Shown: one piece after another, positions 9,245 through 17,247 of the stretch
Layout of the letters: each line of letters begins with the position of its first letter
How positions within the stretch are numbered: position 1 is the stretch's first letter
From: Armatimonadota bacterium
GTDB lineage: Bacteria; Armatimonadota; Chthonomonadetes; Chthonomonadales; CAJBBX01
Length of the DNA: 64,000 nt
Assembly (NCBI GenBank): GCA_026392115.1
Contig: JAPLCQ010000143.1
Span: 1 to 64,000 of the forward strand
Direction: 5' to 3'
Position numbers and translations under genes: made by a program
Notes under the pieces: generated by a model
The model's database searches: none
Told to the model about the DNA's origin: nothing
The model's input: only the letters and a program-made list of their open reading frames with translations

Positions 9245-11029
9245 CTACTTCTCAATGGGCACCACAATCCCCTGCATGATGACCCGCTGGGCCAGCACGA
9301 AGATGAGAAGCGTGGGCAGCGCCGCCAGCACAAGGGCCGCGAAGATGACGCTCTGGTGCGCCGTCTGTTGGAGCTGGTAGAGCCAGACCATGATGGTCCA
9401 CATCCTCTCGTCCGGGCAGATGATCAGCGCGAACATGAAGGCGCTGTAGGCCGACGTGAAGGCGCCCAGCGCGATCAGGGCCAGGACGGGTGTGCTCAAG
9501 GCCATGGTGAAGCGCCAGAACATCACCCACTCGCCCGCGCCGTCCAGCATGGCGCTCTCGTACATCTCTTGCGGGATGCTGTCGAAGAAGCCCTTGAGGA
9601 TGAAGATGTTGAACCCGTTGGCAAGCCCAGGCAGGACCAGCGCCCAGTAGGTGTTCAGCAGGTGCAGCTCCTTCAGCAGCAGGAAGTTGGGGATCATGGT
9701 CACCGCGCCGGGGAAGGCCATGGTGGCCAGGAAGAACATGAGGATGCCGTAGGTGTTCTTCAGCCGGAACCGCGACAGGGCGTACGCCGCGGCCGGGTTC
9801 ACCAGCAATGCCGCCAGCACGCTGAGGCCGATGAGCGCCACCGTGTTCAGGACGGCTCGCCCGTAGACCGTTACGTAGCCCACCACGATGCGGTAGTTGC
9901 GGGTCATCGTCTCCGCGAGCCAGGCCCGGTGCGTCGCCTCGAAGACCGCGTGGTCGTACGCGGCGATGGGCGGCGCCGTCCGGGCGGCGTCCGGCCGGTG
10001 TGCGGCGGCGTAGGCGCGGTACCGCGTGTTCATGGCATCGACGCGCAGGCGCTCTGGCGGGCATCGATCGGTGATGTACTGGGTGTAGGCCGTGAAGAGG
10101 GCGCTGGAGCGCAGCTCCTCGAGGGTGCACCGGATGTCGGCAAAGGAGGAGTAGCGCGTCTCCAGCAGGGCGTTCATCTTGCCCACGTCTCCACCGAACC
10201 GGTGCGACAGGTCGCTGCGGAAGCCCGCCAGTCCCGCCTGGTCCAGCCGCACGAAGAGGCAGTTGAGCCCGTGCTGCACGAACTCGGCCCACGGTTTGCC
10301 CGAGGCGCCCTCCGGCATCCGCTCGGCAAGGATGGACTGCCGCGGCCACGCGCCGGACTTGACGCCTGCCATCTTCGCCTGCGCCAGAACGTAGAGGCCG
10401 TCCACGTTCACCCAGGCCCGGTCGGCGCCGGGTAGCGCGCGCTTGAAGCGCAAGTAACGGTCGTACAAGGCTGATCGCTCGTAGTTGAACTCCTTCGTGG
10501 CCGGATTGTCCAGCACGCCGGGGAAGTCGTTCCAGGTGGTGATCGGCAGGCCGTAGCGTCGGTTGAACTCACCCACCGAGCCGCACTCCGACCGCAGCGA
10601 GTCGCGCAGCGCCCGGAAGTTGCGCAGTTGCATGGACTGAACGTTGCCCGATTCCGCCACCCAATAGAAGTGGTCCGGGGCCGCTTCCTGCGAGCCGAGG
10701 AACCGGCGCAGAAGCGCGACCCGGTCGCCGCCCGGAGCGTCGGGAAGGTCGCGGAAACGCATCACCTCGCGGCCAAATGCGCTCGACAGGTTGGTGAGCG
10801 TCCCGTACCGGTCCTCCATGAACCGCGCGAACCGAAGCCGCGGCGAGAGAAGGAACTCGGGAAAGGCGTCCATCTGCTCCGTGTCGGCCTGGCCCTTCAC
10901 GCTGCCGGAGAGCATCACCATCAACGGGTAGACCATCGTGACGCCGCCCAGGACCAGTAGCGCATAGATCGCCGCGATGACGAGCCTGACCTTGGGCGTC
11001 CTGCGGCCGATGGCGGGAAGAATGGGCAT
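9245..11029 (-). CDS. MalG-type ABC sugar permease with ~330-residue extracytoplasmic insertion
   Basis: 594 residues, about twice the usual ~280. TM1 is at ~15-38; the next membrane helices begin only near residue 390 and follow normal MalG order, with the cytoplasmic EAA loop readable as EMYESAMLDGAGEWVMF. The extra region (about 45-380) lies between TM1 and TM2 on the outer face, where normal relatives have a short loop. It contains two motifs of the form F-x3-L-x4-G-x(2,3)-V-x3-(N/M)N followed by an aromatic or Tyr-rich turn (RDSLRSECGSVGEFN; FRSDLSHRFGGDVGKMN). These resemble a helical motif seen in GH42-like beta-galactosidases, including two in this window. The start is 4 nt after the partner gene's stop, with GGGGA upstream. 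No ATPase is adjacent, so a shared MsmK-type ATPase is presumed. Confidence 0.85.
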   Translation of the reverse strand: MPILPAIGRRTPKVRLVIAAIYALLVLGGVTMVYPLMVMLSGSVKGQADTEQMDAFPEFLLSPRLRFARFMEDRYGTLTNLSSAFGREVMRFRDLPDAPGGDRVALLRRFLGSQEAAPDHFYWVAESGNVQSMQLRNFRALRDSLRSECGSVGEFNRRYGLPITTWNDFPGVLDNPATKEFNYERSALYDRYLRFKRALPGADRAWVNVDGLYVLAQAKMAGVKSGAWPRQSILAERMPEGASGKPWAEFVQHGLNCLFVRLDQAGLAGFRSDLSHRFGGDVGKMNALLETRYSSFADIRCTLEELRSSALFTAYTQYITDRCPPERLRVDAMNTRYRAYAAAHRPDAARTAPPIAAYDHAVFEATHRAWLAETMTRNYRIVVGYVTVYGRAVLNTVALIGLSVLAALLVNPAAAYALSRFRLKNTYGILMFFLATMAFPGAVTMIPNFLLLKELHLLNTYWALVLPGLANGFNIFILKGFFDSIPQEMYESAMLDGAGEWVMFWRFTMALSTPVLALIALGAFTSAYSAFMFALIICPDERMWTIMVWLYQLQQTAHQSVIFAALVLAALPTLLIFVLAQRVIMQGIVVPIEK

Positions 11030-11033
11030 GGCG

Positions 11034-13442
11034 CTACTTCCCCGCCCTGAACTGCACGCGGCTCAGGTTCTTGAGCTGGAGCAGCGTGAAGCCCAGCAGC
11101 ATGAAGCCCAGCACCCAGGCCATGGCGTTGGCCAGCCCGAACTTGAGGTAGAGGAACGCCGTGTAGAAGAGCTGCAGGCCCACGACTTCCGTGGCGCCAT
11201 ACGGTGTGTAGGGTCCGCCGCCGGTCATGGCGAAAATCATGTCGCTGGACATGAAGGCCCCGATGAAGGCGCCGATGGCGTTGATACGGATCAGCATCCG
11301 GATGCTGGGCAGCGTGACGTGCCATATCTTGGCCCGCATCCCCGCGCCCTCCAGTTCGGCCGCTTCGTAGAGCTCCTCGGGGATGATCTTGAATGCCGCC
11401 AGATAGATCAGGGAGCCGGGTCCCATGCCCGCCCAGATGATCGGCAGCAGCACCGAGGCCATGGCCAGGGCAGGGGAGTCGAGCCAGTTCGCCGTGACGT
11501 GGATGCCCAGCCCGCCCAACAGCGCGTTGAGGAGCCCGGCGGGACGGTAGAAGCTCTTCCAAAGGAAGATGACCACGAGCCCGCTGAGGATGGCCGGCAG
11601 GTAGAAGACGGTGCGGAAGAAGACCTTGCCGCGCGGCGCCTCGGACAGCAGCAGGGCCAACCCGATGGGGCTCAGGAAGCCAAACACCATATAGAGGGAG
11701 GTATAGAGCAGCGTGACTGAGGTCGCGTGCCAGAAGCCGGGGTCGAAGAGCACGCTGGAGAAGTTGGCGACGCCGGCGAACCGGGCGTTGCCCATGATGC
11801 TGTAGTCCTGAAAGGCGATAAGCGTCCCTCGGAGCAGCGGAGTGTACTGCCACACCGCAACGGTGGCCACCGCCGGCAGCAACAGCAGGGCGGGCATGAG
11901 GCGGCGGGCGGCTCCGGGCATGGGCGCGGGCGCCTCGCGGCGGAACATGCGGAGGAGGTAGAGCGTCGCCGCCCCGAAGCCCGAGAACGCCAGCACGAGG
12001 AAGCCCCACGCCATCTGTGTCCGCGACCGTGCCATCTCCGGCGGCATAGTGCCGAACATACGGCGGGCGGTCTCCGCCTGGGCGCGGTCCAGTATCTGCT
12101 TTAGGCGGGCGTGCAGGGCGGCCTCGTCGCCTCGGTCCAACGCTGCCAGCGCCTGCGGATCGTTGATGGCCTCCTCCACCGGCTTGCTCAGCTCGCGGTA
12201 GACCACCGAGCAGTTCTTGCCGTGGGGCTCCGAGCGGCCGTTCACCAGCGCGTCCTTGTAGACCCGCAGCCAGTCCATATCGGCCTGCTTCAGGTAGTCG
12301 CGGTAGCCGAACCGCTCAAGCAGGTCGGGGTTCACGAACTTGCCGAAGCCGTTCTGGATGTAGACCTTCACCCGGATAGCGTTGGCCTCGTCGCTGTCCA
12401 GATAGGCCATGTAGTCGAAGGCGGCCCGGGCCTGCTCGCGGTCCTTCACCCCGGCGAAGAGGCCCACCATGGCGGCGTTGATCTCGGATCGGCTCCGTCC
12501 CTTGCCCTCGGGGTAGGGCGCCGGCGCGAAGCCGATCAGTTCGGGCTGGTAGATGTTCATCCTGTTGTCCAGGTAGCTGAACATCATGGCCTTGTCGTCG
12601 CGCGTGGTCAGGTCGGAGTAGGTGTCGCGTAGCGCGGAGCCCCTGTAGCGCTTGCCGTCCGGCGCGGTGAACCATCGGCAGGTCATGCGGACGTAGAACG
12701 CCAGTGCGTCCACGGCTTCGGGCGTGTTGAAGAGCGGCTTCCAGCGTCCCTTGCCGTCGGTGGCCACGATGTCACCGCCGCGCGACCAGACCAGGTTGGC
12801 GAAGTCCCACGAGCAGATGTCGCCCTTGATGAAGAACATGCCAAAGCGGTTCTGGGCCGGGTTGCAGAGCTTCCGCGAGTAGGCCTCCAGTTCGTCCCAG
12901 GTGCGCGGGGGCCGGTCGGGGTCGAGTCCGGCCCTGGCGAAGAGGTCGCGCCGCCAGGAGAGCACGCGCACCAGGCGGCTCGTGGGGAGCGTGTACCAGT
13001 GCATCTTGCCGTCGGGTCCGCGCCGGTAGCAGACGTCGCGGATCGAGGGAGGCGCCCGCCGGGCCATCTCCGCGGCCGGGATGCGCGCCACGTACTCGTC
13101 CAGCGGCTGCAGGAAGCCCGACGCCACGTAGGTGTCGCTCATGCGGAAGTTGACGTAGAGCACATCCGGCGCGATATCGCCGGCGATCTGCATGAGCGGG
13201 ATCATGTCCAGCGTGTTCGACCCGCCGCCGATCTGCAGCCCCGCCGCCCGCTTCAGCCGCACATGCGGGTACTCGCGCAGGAACGCCTGCACCACAGCCG
13301 TCTCCGCCTTGCTGGCGATGTCCAGCATGAACATACGCGGCAGGTCGTGCACCGTGACGGTGACGTCCCCCCGCCCCGACGCCGAGAGCAGCAACGGCGC
13401 GAGGAGAAGGAGCAGCAGGTTGCGGACCGAACGATGGGCCAT
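11034..13442 (-). CDS. Fused solute-binding protein + MalF-type sugar permease
   Basis: 802 residues. A signal peptide (~1-24) leads into a family-1 type extracellular solute-binding domain (~30-470; segments such as PDVLYVNFRMSDTYVASGFLQPLDEYV and the hinge-like PRTWDELEAYSRKLC). A membrane helix at ~478-498 brings the chain inside, a basic linker follows, then six helices of a MalF-type permease with the EAA loop EELYEAAELEGAGMRAKIWHVTLP (~685-708). The binding protein is thus tethered to its own channel, replacing the separate lipoprotein of standard CUT1 importers. It forms an operon with the second permease (4-nt gap). The ligand is probably an oligosaccharide released by neighbouring hydrolases (inference). 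No Shine-Dalgarno sequence is evident before the ATG. Confidence 0.9.
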   Translation of the reverse strand: MAHRSVRNLLLLLLAPLLLSASGRGDVTVTVHDLPRMFMLDIASKAETAVVQAFLREYPHVRLKRAAGLQIGGGSNTLDMIPLMQIAGDIAPDVLYVNFRMSDTYVASGFLQPLDEYVARIPAAEMARRAPPSIRDVCYRRGPDGKMHWYTLPTSRLVRVLSWRRDLFARAGLDPDRPPRTWDELEAYSRKLCNPAQNRFGMFFIKGDICSWDFANLVWSRGGDIVATDGKGRWKPLFNTPEAVDALAFYVRMTCRWFTAPDGKRYRGSALRDTYSDLTTRDDKAMMFSYLDNRMNIYQPELIGFAPAPYPEGKGRSRSEINAAMVGLFAGVKDREQARAAFDYMAYLDSDEANAIRVKVYIQNGFGKFVNPDLLERFGYRDYLKQADMDWLRVYKDALVNGRSEPHGKNCSVVYRELSKPVEEAINDPQALAALDRGDEAALHARLKQILDRAQAETARRMFGTMPPEMARSRTQMAWGFLVLAFSGFGAATLYLLRMFRREAPAPMPGAARRLMPALLLLPAVATVAVWQYTPLLRGTLIAFQDYSIMGNARFAGVANFSSVLFDPGFWHATSVTLLYTSLYMVFGFLSPIGLALLLSEAPRGKVFFRTVFYLPAILSGLVVIFLWKSFYRPAGLLNALLGGLGIHVTANWLDSPALAMASVLLPIIWAGMGPGSLIYLAAFKIIPEELYEAAELEGAGMRAKIWHVTLPSIRMLIRINAIGAFIGAFMSSDMIFAMTGGGPYTPYGATEVVGLQLFYTAFLYLKFGLANAMAWVLGFMLLGFTLLQLKNLSRVQFRAGK

Positions 13443-13517
13443 GGATACGTATTCGGCGTCGGGGGGCGCGATTCCTCAGCGCATTACGCGCAGTTTACGA
13501 GCGCCGGGGCGGTATCG

Positions 13518-13838
13518 TCAGGTGGGGTGATGGCGACGGAGTACGCCGTAGAAGGAGCCGGTGGACGCGATGGGCTCGTTTTGGCGAGGACAGAGGCGCG
13601 CAGGCTGGGGCGCACCACGGAGGCGGTTCGGAGGCCAATCGCCCCCAAGATGGTCGGGTGTGTCCTCGATCAGCAGGGCGCCGTCGGCCACCCGCCGCGT
13701 GCGATACGTCGTAATGAAGGCCGGCATCACCTCAGGTCCGCGCCCGTCTGATCTGGAGACCTCAAGTACGGGGCGGACCATGCTGCCCACCAGGTCGGTG
13801 AACGGAAAGGGCCTCAGCATGATCAAGCCCAGCGTCAC
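13518..13838 (-). CDS. Hypothetical protein, GTG start coupled to upstream ORF
   Basis: 106 residues, not recognised. The first ~75 residues look protein-like (VTLGLIMLRPFPFTDLVG, PAFITTYRTRRVADGALL, EDTPDHLGGDWPPNR); the last ~30 do not and may be out of frame. The GTG overlaps the stop of the 39-residue ORF at 13835-13954 as GTGA. Because both halves read like one polypeptide, a single frameshifted gene is as likely as two coupled ones. It lies just upstream of the fused importer gene on the same strand. There is no Shine-Dalgarno sequence and no family assignment. Confidence 0.3.
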   Translation of the reverse strand: MTLGLIMLRPFPFTDLVGSMVRPVLEVSRSDGRGPEVMPAFITTYRTRRVADGALLIEDTPDHLGGDWPPNRLRGAPQPARLCPRQNEPIASTGSFYGVLRRHHPT

Positions 13839-13954
13839 CGGTACCTGACCCTCAGGTCCGCTACCGTGTACAGATCGGGCCCGTCTTGCAGAAAACCGAA
13901 TGCGTGACCGTCAACGGCCAGTTGGGAACGGCCAGACGCCGGTCCGTGGTCCAT
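13835..13954 (-). CDS. Short hypothetical ORF, possible N-terminal part of a frameshifted gene
   Basis: 39 residues beginning MDHGPASGRSQLAVDGHAFG and ending in DLYTVADLRVRYR. The composition is protein-like. It ends exactly where the 106-residue GTG ORF begins (GTGA overlap). No ribosome-binding site is visible. The 13443-14028 region holds this pair and nothing else recognisable. Confidence 0.25.
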   Translation of the reverse strand: MDHGPASGRSQLAVDGHAFGFLQDGPDLYTVADLRVRYR

Positions 13955-14028
13955 CGCCGGGCTTAAGGAGTACCATATCCTGCGCAAGGTGGATGCACAC
14001 ACCGTTGCGCATCTACCTGGAGGGGGCC

Positions 14029-14520
14029 ATGGCCGAGGACGGAGGCGGGCAACCGGGGCGGCGTCGGCTCATCTTTGGGCCGGGCACGATCATGGGGATC
14101 GTGGGGGCTGTGATCGTCCTGGTGGTGGGCTACTTCACCGACCAGACGCGCAAGCCTGCCACTGAGGGCTCCGCGGGGACCGGAGGGGCGCCCGCCGGCC
14201 TGACGTTGACGGCAGGCGCACCGGAGTGGCGACCCGAGCCGGCGCTCATTCTGCACCGGGCCGGCGAGCTGCGCCTGAAGCCCGATCAGCGTCGCCGGGT
14301 TGAGGGGCTCAACGCCACGTGGCTCGAGCGGAAGGCGGCCCTCAGGGCGCGGCCGAACGGCCCGGACCCGGATGCCGACCAACTGGCCGAAGATGAGAGG
14401 GAGCGCTCCTGGAAGGCCGCGCTGGAGCTACTCGAGCCGAACCAGCGCGAACTGCTGCTGCGCCTCGTGACCCCACGATCCCTCCCCGCGAATCCGGCGC
14501 CCTCCGTGCAGGACCGCTGA
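14029..14520 (+). CDS. Single-pass membrane protein with Spy/CpxP-like helical C-terminal region
   Basis: 163 residues. The start follows TGGAGGGGGCC immediately before the ATG. After ~15 polar residues and an RRR basic patch, one membrane helix (about 21-40, GTIMGIVGAVIVLVVGYF) anchors the protein. The exported part has a low-complexity Gly/Ala linker, then amphipathic helices with LKPDQRRRVEGLNATWLERK and LLEPNQRELLLRLV. This layout resembles periplasmic Spy/CpxP-type proteins, where an L-x-P-x-Q helix pair recurs. Family membership is inference and no metal-binding motif is obvious. The gene converges with the GxGYxYP gene, whose reading frame runs 179 nt into it on the other strand. Confidence 0.6.
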   Translation: MAEDGGGQPGRRRLIFGPGTIMGIVGAVIVLVVGYFTDQTRKPATEGSAGTGGAPAGLTLTAGAPEWRPEPALILHRAGELRLKPDQRRRVEGLNATWLERKAALRARPNGPDPDADQLAEDERERSWKAALELLEPNQRELLLRLVTPRSLPANPAPSVQDR

Positions 14521-16417
14521 GCAGGGCCGCGGCCCGCTTGCCCGCCTCGAAGCACTCCCGATAGACCCCTGCCGCCAGCCGCGCCCGGGCCTCGGCCAGC
14601 GATGCCGAGGAGGCGCGCGTGGCCGTCGTCGCGGGGCGGGCGCTGATCTTCTTTTCCAGCGCGGCGAGCGCAGGCGCCAGCGTCTCGGCGGGCCGCAGCC
14701 GTAGCCGCATCATCAGCAGCAGGTCCGTCGGGCCCAGAAGGCGGACATGGGGCTGCAGCCGCTGGGCGCACCAGACCACCGGCGCCATGCCCCGCGCGGA
14801 GCCGGGCTCGGTTCCCAGTGCGGGCTCGGGCGCCCCGCCTGCCGCGCCGGGCCTGAAGTAGGACCAGGCGTGGACGATGACCCAGCTGAAGCTCTCCTCG
14901 GTTGCCGCGGGGCCTCTGGCGGGCATGGCGTTGAGCCAGTCCGCGACCTGCGCGGGACCGCCGTCGTTGGGGAAGGGCGAGTTGGCCCAGATCGCATAGC
15001 GCGCCGAGACCACCGGCACCTCGCGCTTTGCGCCGCGGACCCAGTAGACCTGGCCCTTGCCAGCCGTGTAGGGTGAGTACTGGAACGCCAGGATGCCCTC
15101 CAGCCCCGGCATCTCCGCGGCCATGGTGGCGCAGGAGCGGCGTGCGTCGAGCGAGTCCCACTCCGTGAAGTTGGCCGAGAGCGCCTGGATGCCGCTCATG
15201 TCCATGTAGGGAGCCATGCGGGATGCATGGGTCCGCATGGCGCCGGCGGACGGGCGCGAGGCGCCGTACAGGTCCGGATAGAGGTAGCCGCCGGTCATCA
15301 ACACGAAGTCGTCGGCGGGCTTGGCGGTCGTTCGCAGGTAGTCCAGCGTGTAGGGGCAGACCTGGGCCAGGTCCGTGCTGCAGATGGTCCAGCCGATGGG
15401 CGCCTTGCCGCGTTCGGGGCTGCCCCACCAGGAGTTCTCGCCCATCAGGAAGTTGCCCATGAGCCACTGCACGTTGTCGCCGTCGGACATGACAAACGCG
15501 GCGTAGTGTACGTCGTCCTCCCACTTCAGGCCCCAGATGCCGCGGGCCGGTCGGGGCTGCAGGCTGCGGGCCGTGAAGCCCTTGCCGGGCGCCTCGGTGG
15601 AGAGGGGCGGCAGGTTGAGGCACCAGTTGGTGGCGGTCTGGAAGGCGCCCCAGCGGGTGCTCGGCTCGGTGAGGCGGCGCTCATCGCCGATGCCCCAGCC
15701 GAGGATGGGCGAGTCTGGCTCTAGCCGCGCCAGGGCCTTGTCGTAGAGCGGTCCCTCGCGCGACATGACGAATGCTCCGGCGGCGACTGCCTCGGCGCGG
15801 CACTCCTGTACCTTGGGGTCGATCATGGCCAGCACCTTGCGCGAGAAGCGCGCTTTGTAGGCGTCGAAGCACTCCTCCTCGGTCATGCCCCGTACGTCCA
15901 GTAGTCGCTGCAGGCCTTTGGCGCGGGCCGTCTCTTCCAGCCCCTCCGGCACGGCAACCGCCCCGAGCGAGGCGCAGAGCGACGTGGCGACGTTGGCCGA
16001 GGCATCTACCTCGCCGGGCTGGTGGAAGGGCCGGTCGGAGGAGTCATAGCGAAACAGGATGTACCCGCGTACGACCCCGCGCGCATGGGCACGTCCCACG
16101 GCCTCCCAGAGCGGCAGCGTCACCGCCTTCGCACCGGTTCGTTTCAGCATCTCGCGGCGCCAGAGCAGGTAGGCCGGATGGTCGAGGTCGCACCAGACCA
16201 TCTCGGAGCCGCCGCGCGACGCTTCCCGGGCCACGAGGCCGGCCAGCGTGTGCAGCACCATGCCGGCCTGGCGGTCGGGCACGTCGCGGACGACCACGAG
16301 CGTCTTCGGTCGAGGGTAGAGGGGCCAGTACCGGTGCAGGATCGCGGCCTTCGCGGCTCCAGGCGCCGCCGGCGCCATGGCGCAGATTGCGGCGAGTAGA
16401 CCGAGCACGGATCCCAT
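14342..16417 (-). CDS. Exported GxGYxYP-domain protein (putative glycosidase-related)
   Basis: 691 residues with a signal peptide (MGSVLGLLAAICAMAPAAPG). It belongs to the GxGYxYP group, whose members lie in polysaccharide-degradation loci and whose activity is not established. Seen: VLMTGGYLYPDLYG, a variant of the signature, MSDGDNVQW, and an N-terminal region built like that of the other GxGYxYP protein at 21240. AGGAGGG lies 5 nt before the ATG. The stop codon of the isomerase-like gene is 1 nt upstream, so the two are coupled. The last ~57 residues (Arg/Ala/Pro/Ser-rich) are the antisense of the gene at 14029-14520 and look like read-through beyond a lost stop; the natural end was probably near 14520. 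Confidence 0.7.
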   Translation of the reverse strand: MGSVLGLLAAICAMAPAAPGAAKAAILHRYWPLYPRPKTLVVVRDVPDRQAGMVLHTLAGLVAREASRGGSEMVWCDLDHPAYLLWRREMLKRTGAKAVTLPLWEAVGRAHARGVVRGYILFRYDSSDRPFHQPGEVDASANVATSLCASLGAVAVPEGLEETARAKGLQRLLDVRGMTEEECFDAYKARFSRKVLAMIDPKVQECRAEAVAAGAFVMSREGPLYDKALARLEPDSPILGWGIGDERRLTEPSTRWGAFQTATNWCLNLPPLSTEAPGKGFTARSLQPRPARGIWGLKWEDDVHYAAFVMSDGDNVQWLMGNFLMGENSWWGSPERGKAPIGWTICSTDLAQVCPYTLDYLRTTAKPADDFVLMTGGYLYPDLYGASRPSAGAMRTHASRMAPYMDMSGIQALSANFTEWDSLDARRSCATMAAEMPGLEGILAFQYSPYTAGKGQVYWVRGAKREVPVVSARYAIWANSPFPNDGGPAQVADWLNAMPARGPAATEESFSWVIVHAWSYFRPGAAGGAPEPALGTEPGSARGMAPVVWCAQRLQPHVRLLGPTDLLLMMRLRLRPAETLAPALAALEKKISARPATTATRASSASLAEARARLAAGVYRECFEAGKRAAALLSGPARRAPDSRGGIVGSRGAAAVRAGSARVAPARPSRSAPSHLRPVGRHPGPGRSAAP

Positions 16418-16418
16418 G

Positions 16419-17222
16419 TCAGCCCTCCTGTTCCGTGGCTTCGCGAAGCCATGCGAGCGAGGCCAGTGCCCGCTCGCGCGGGCGGACCTCGATGCAATAC
16501 TCGCGAACGTCGTGTTGCTCCAGCCGCCGGAGGTGGGGGAGCAGGCCTTCGCAGTCCGGTCCCAACGCGGCATGGGAGCGGCCGTCCTCGGTCCGCCCGT
16601 GCAGATGCACCTGCCGCACCGCCCAGGCGTGCTGGGCGTAGAACCCGCCGGGGTCGGGCTTGGCGAGGTCATGGGCGAGCCAGAGCCAGTGTTTCCGTAC
16701 GAGGGGCCGAAGCAGGGACGTCATGGCGTCGTCCATGCCATGGTTCTCGATGCAGGCCAGGCAGCGGCCGGCGGCCATGCCCGCCACTCTCCGGAGGTTG
16801 GCCTCCAGGGTGGCGAGCATAGCGGTGCGCGCCGTCTCGGGCAGTACGCTCGGTTCGGACTCATCAGTGCGGAACTGCGGCGTGGGCCCGACGTGGAGCG
16901 TAACGCAGTGGGCGCCCAACTCCTCGGCGGCATTGAAGAGCCGCGTCAGATAGGTCAGCGCCGCAGCGCCCAGGTCTGGGTCCAGGCCGCAGAGTCCTGC
17001 CGCGTCGTCCGGCGCATGCAGCGAGAGGAGCAGTCCGTGCCGTCGGCGGTACTCGGCCGTCTCCTGCTTCGCCGCGGGCGACATGACTAACGGCGACAGG
17101 TGCGGCAACTCGGCGGCCGCCTGCACCCCGGCGAAGCCGTTCTCCAAGGCGAAGCGGAGCGCGTCGAGCACGCTCTCATCGTTCACGGCATGGTAGGTGG
17201 TTCGTTGGACGATGCTTGGCAT
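16419..17222 (-). CDS. Sugar phosphate isomerase/epimerase-like TIM barrel (AP endonuclease 2 family)
   Basis: 267 residues, normal length for the xylose isomerase-like TIM-barrel family that isomerises or epimerises sugars and inositols in the cytoplasm. Seen: the barrel strand pattern ending in GAHCVTLHVG, CLACIENHG (Glu as candidate metal ligand), LWLAHDLAK, VRQVHLHGR (His ligand) and YCIEVRP (Glu ligand), in the expected order. There is no signal peptide. It starts at MPSIVQ because a CATAAT box lies 6 nt upstream and no Shine-Dalgarno sequence is present. It is coupled to the GxGYxYP gene, so it may process the sugar that system releases. The substrate is unknown. Confidence 0.8.
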   Translation of the reverse strand: MPSIVQRTTYHAVNDESVLDALRFALENGFAGVQAAAELPHLSPLVMSPAAKQETAEYRRRHGLLLSLHAPDDAAGLCGLDPDLGAAALTYLTRLFNAAEELGAHCVTLHVGPTPQFRTDESEPSVLPETARTAMLATLEANLRRVAGMAAGRCLACIENHGMDDAMTSLLRPLVRKHWLWLAHDLAKPDPGGFYAQHAWAVRQVHLHGRTEDGRSHAALGPDCEGLLPHLRRLEQHDVREYCIEVRPRERALASLAWLREATEQEG

Positions 17223-17228
17223 GCCCTC

Positions 17229-17234
17229 ATTATG
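17229..17234 (-). promoter_or_regulatory. -10-like box giving a likely leaderless transcript
   Basis: CATAAT on the minus strand (5 of 6 matches to TATAAT) ends 6 nt before the ATG at 17222. This is the spacing expected if transcription starts at or next to the start codon. No good -35 hexamer is present and no ribosome-binding site separates it from the ATG. Confidence 0.4.
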
Positions 17235-17247
17235 GCGGAGAGGGGCC

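Noticed and set aside
9245-13442. Complete ABC transporter operon
   Set aside because: No ATPase with Walker A/LSGGQ is encoded nearby; the small gene pair upstream shows no such motif.
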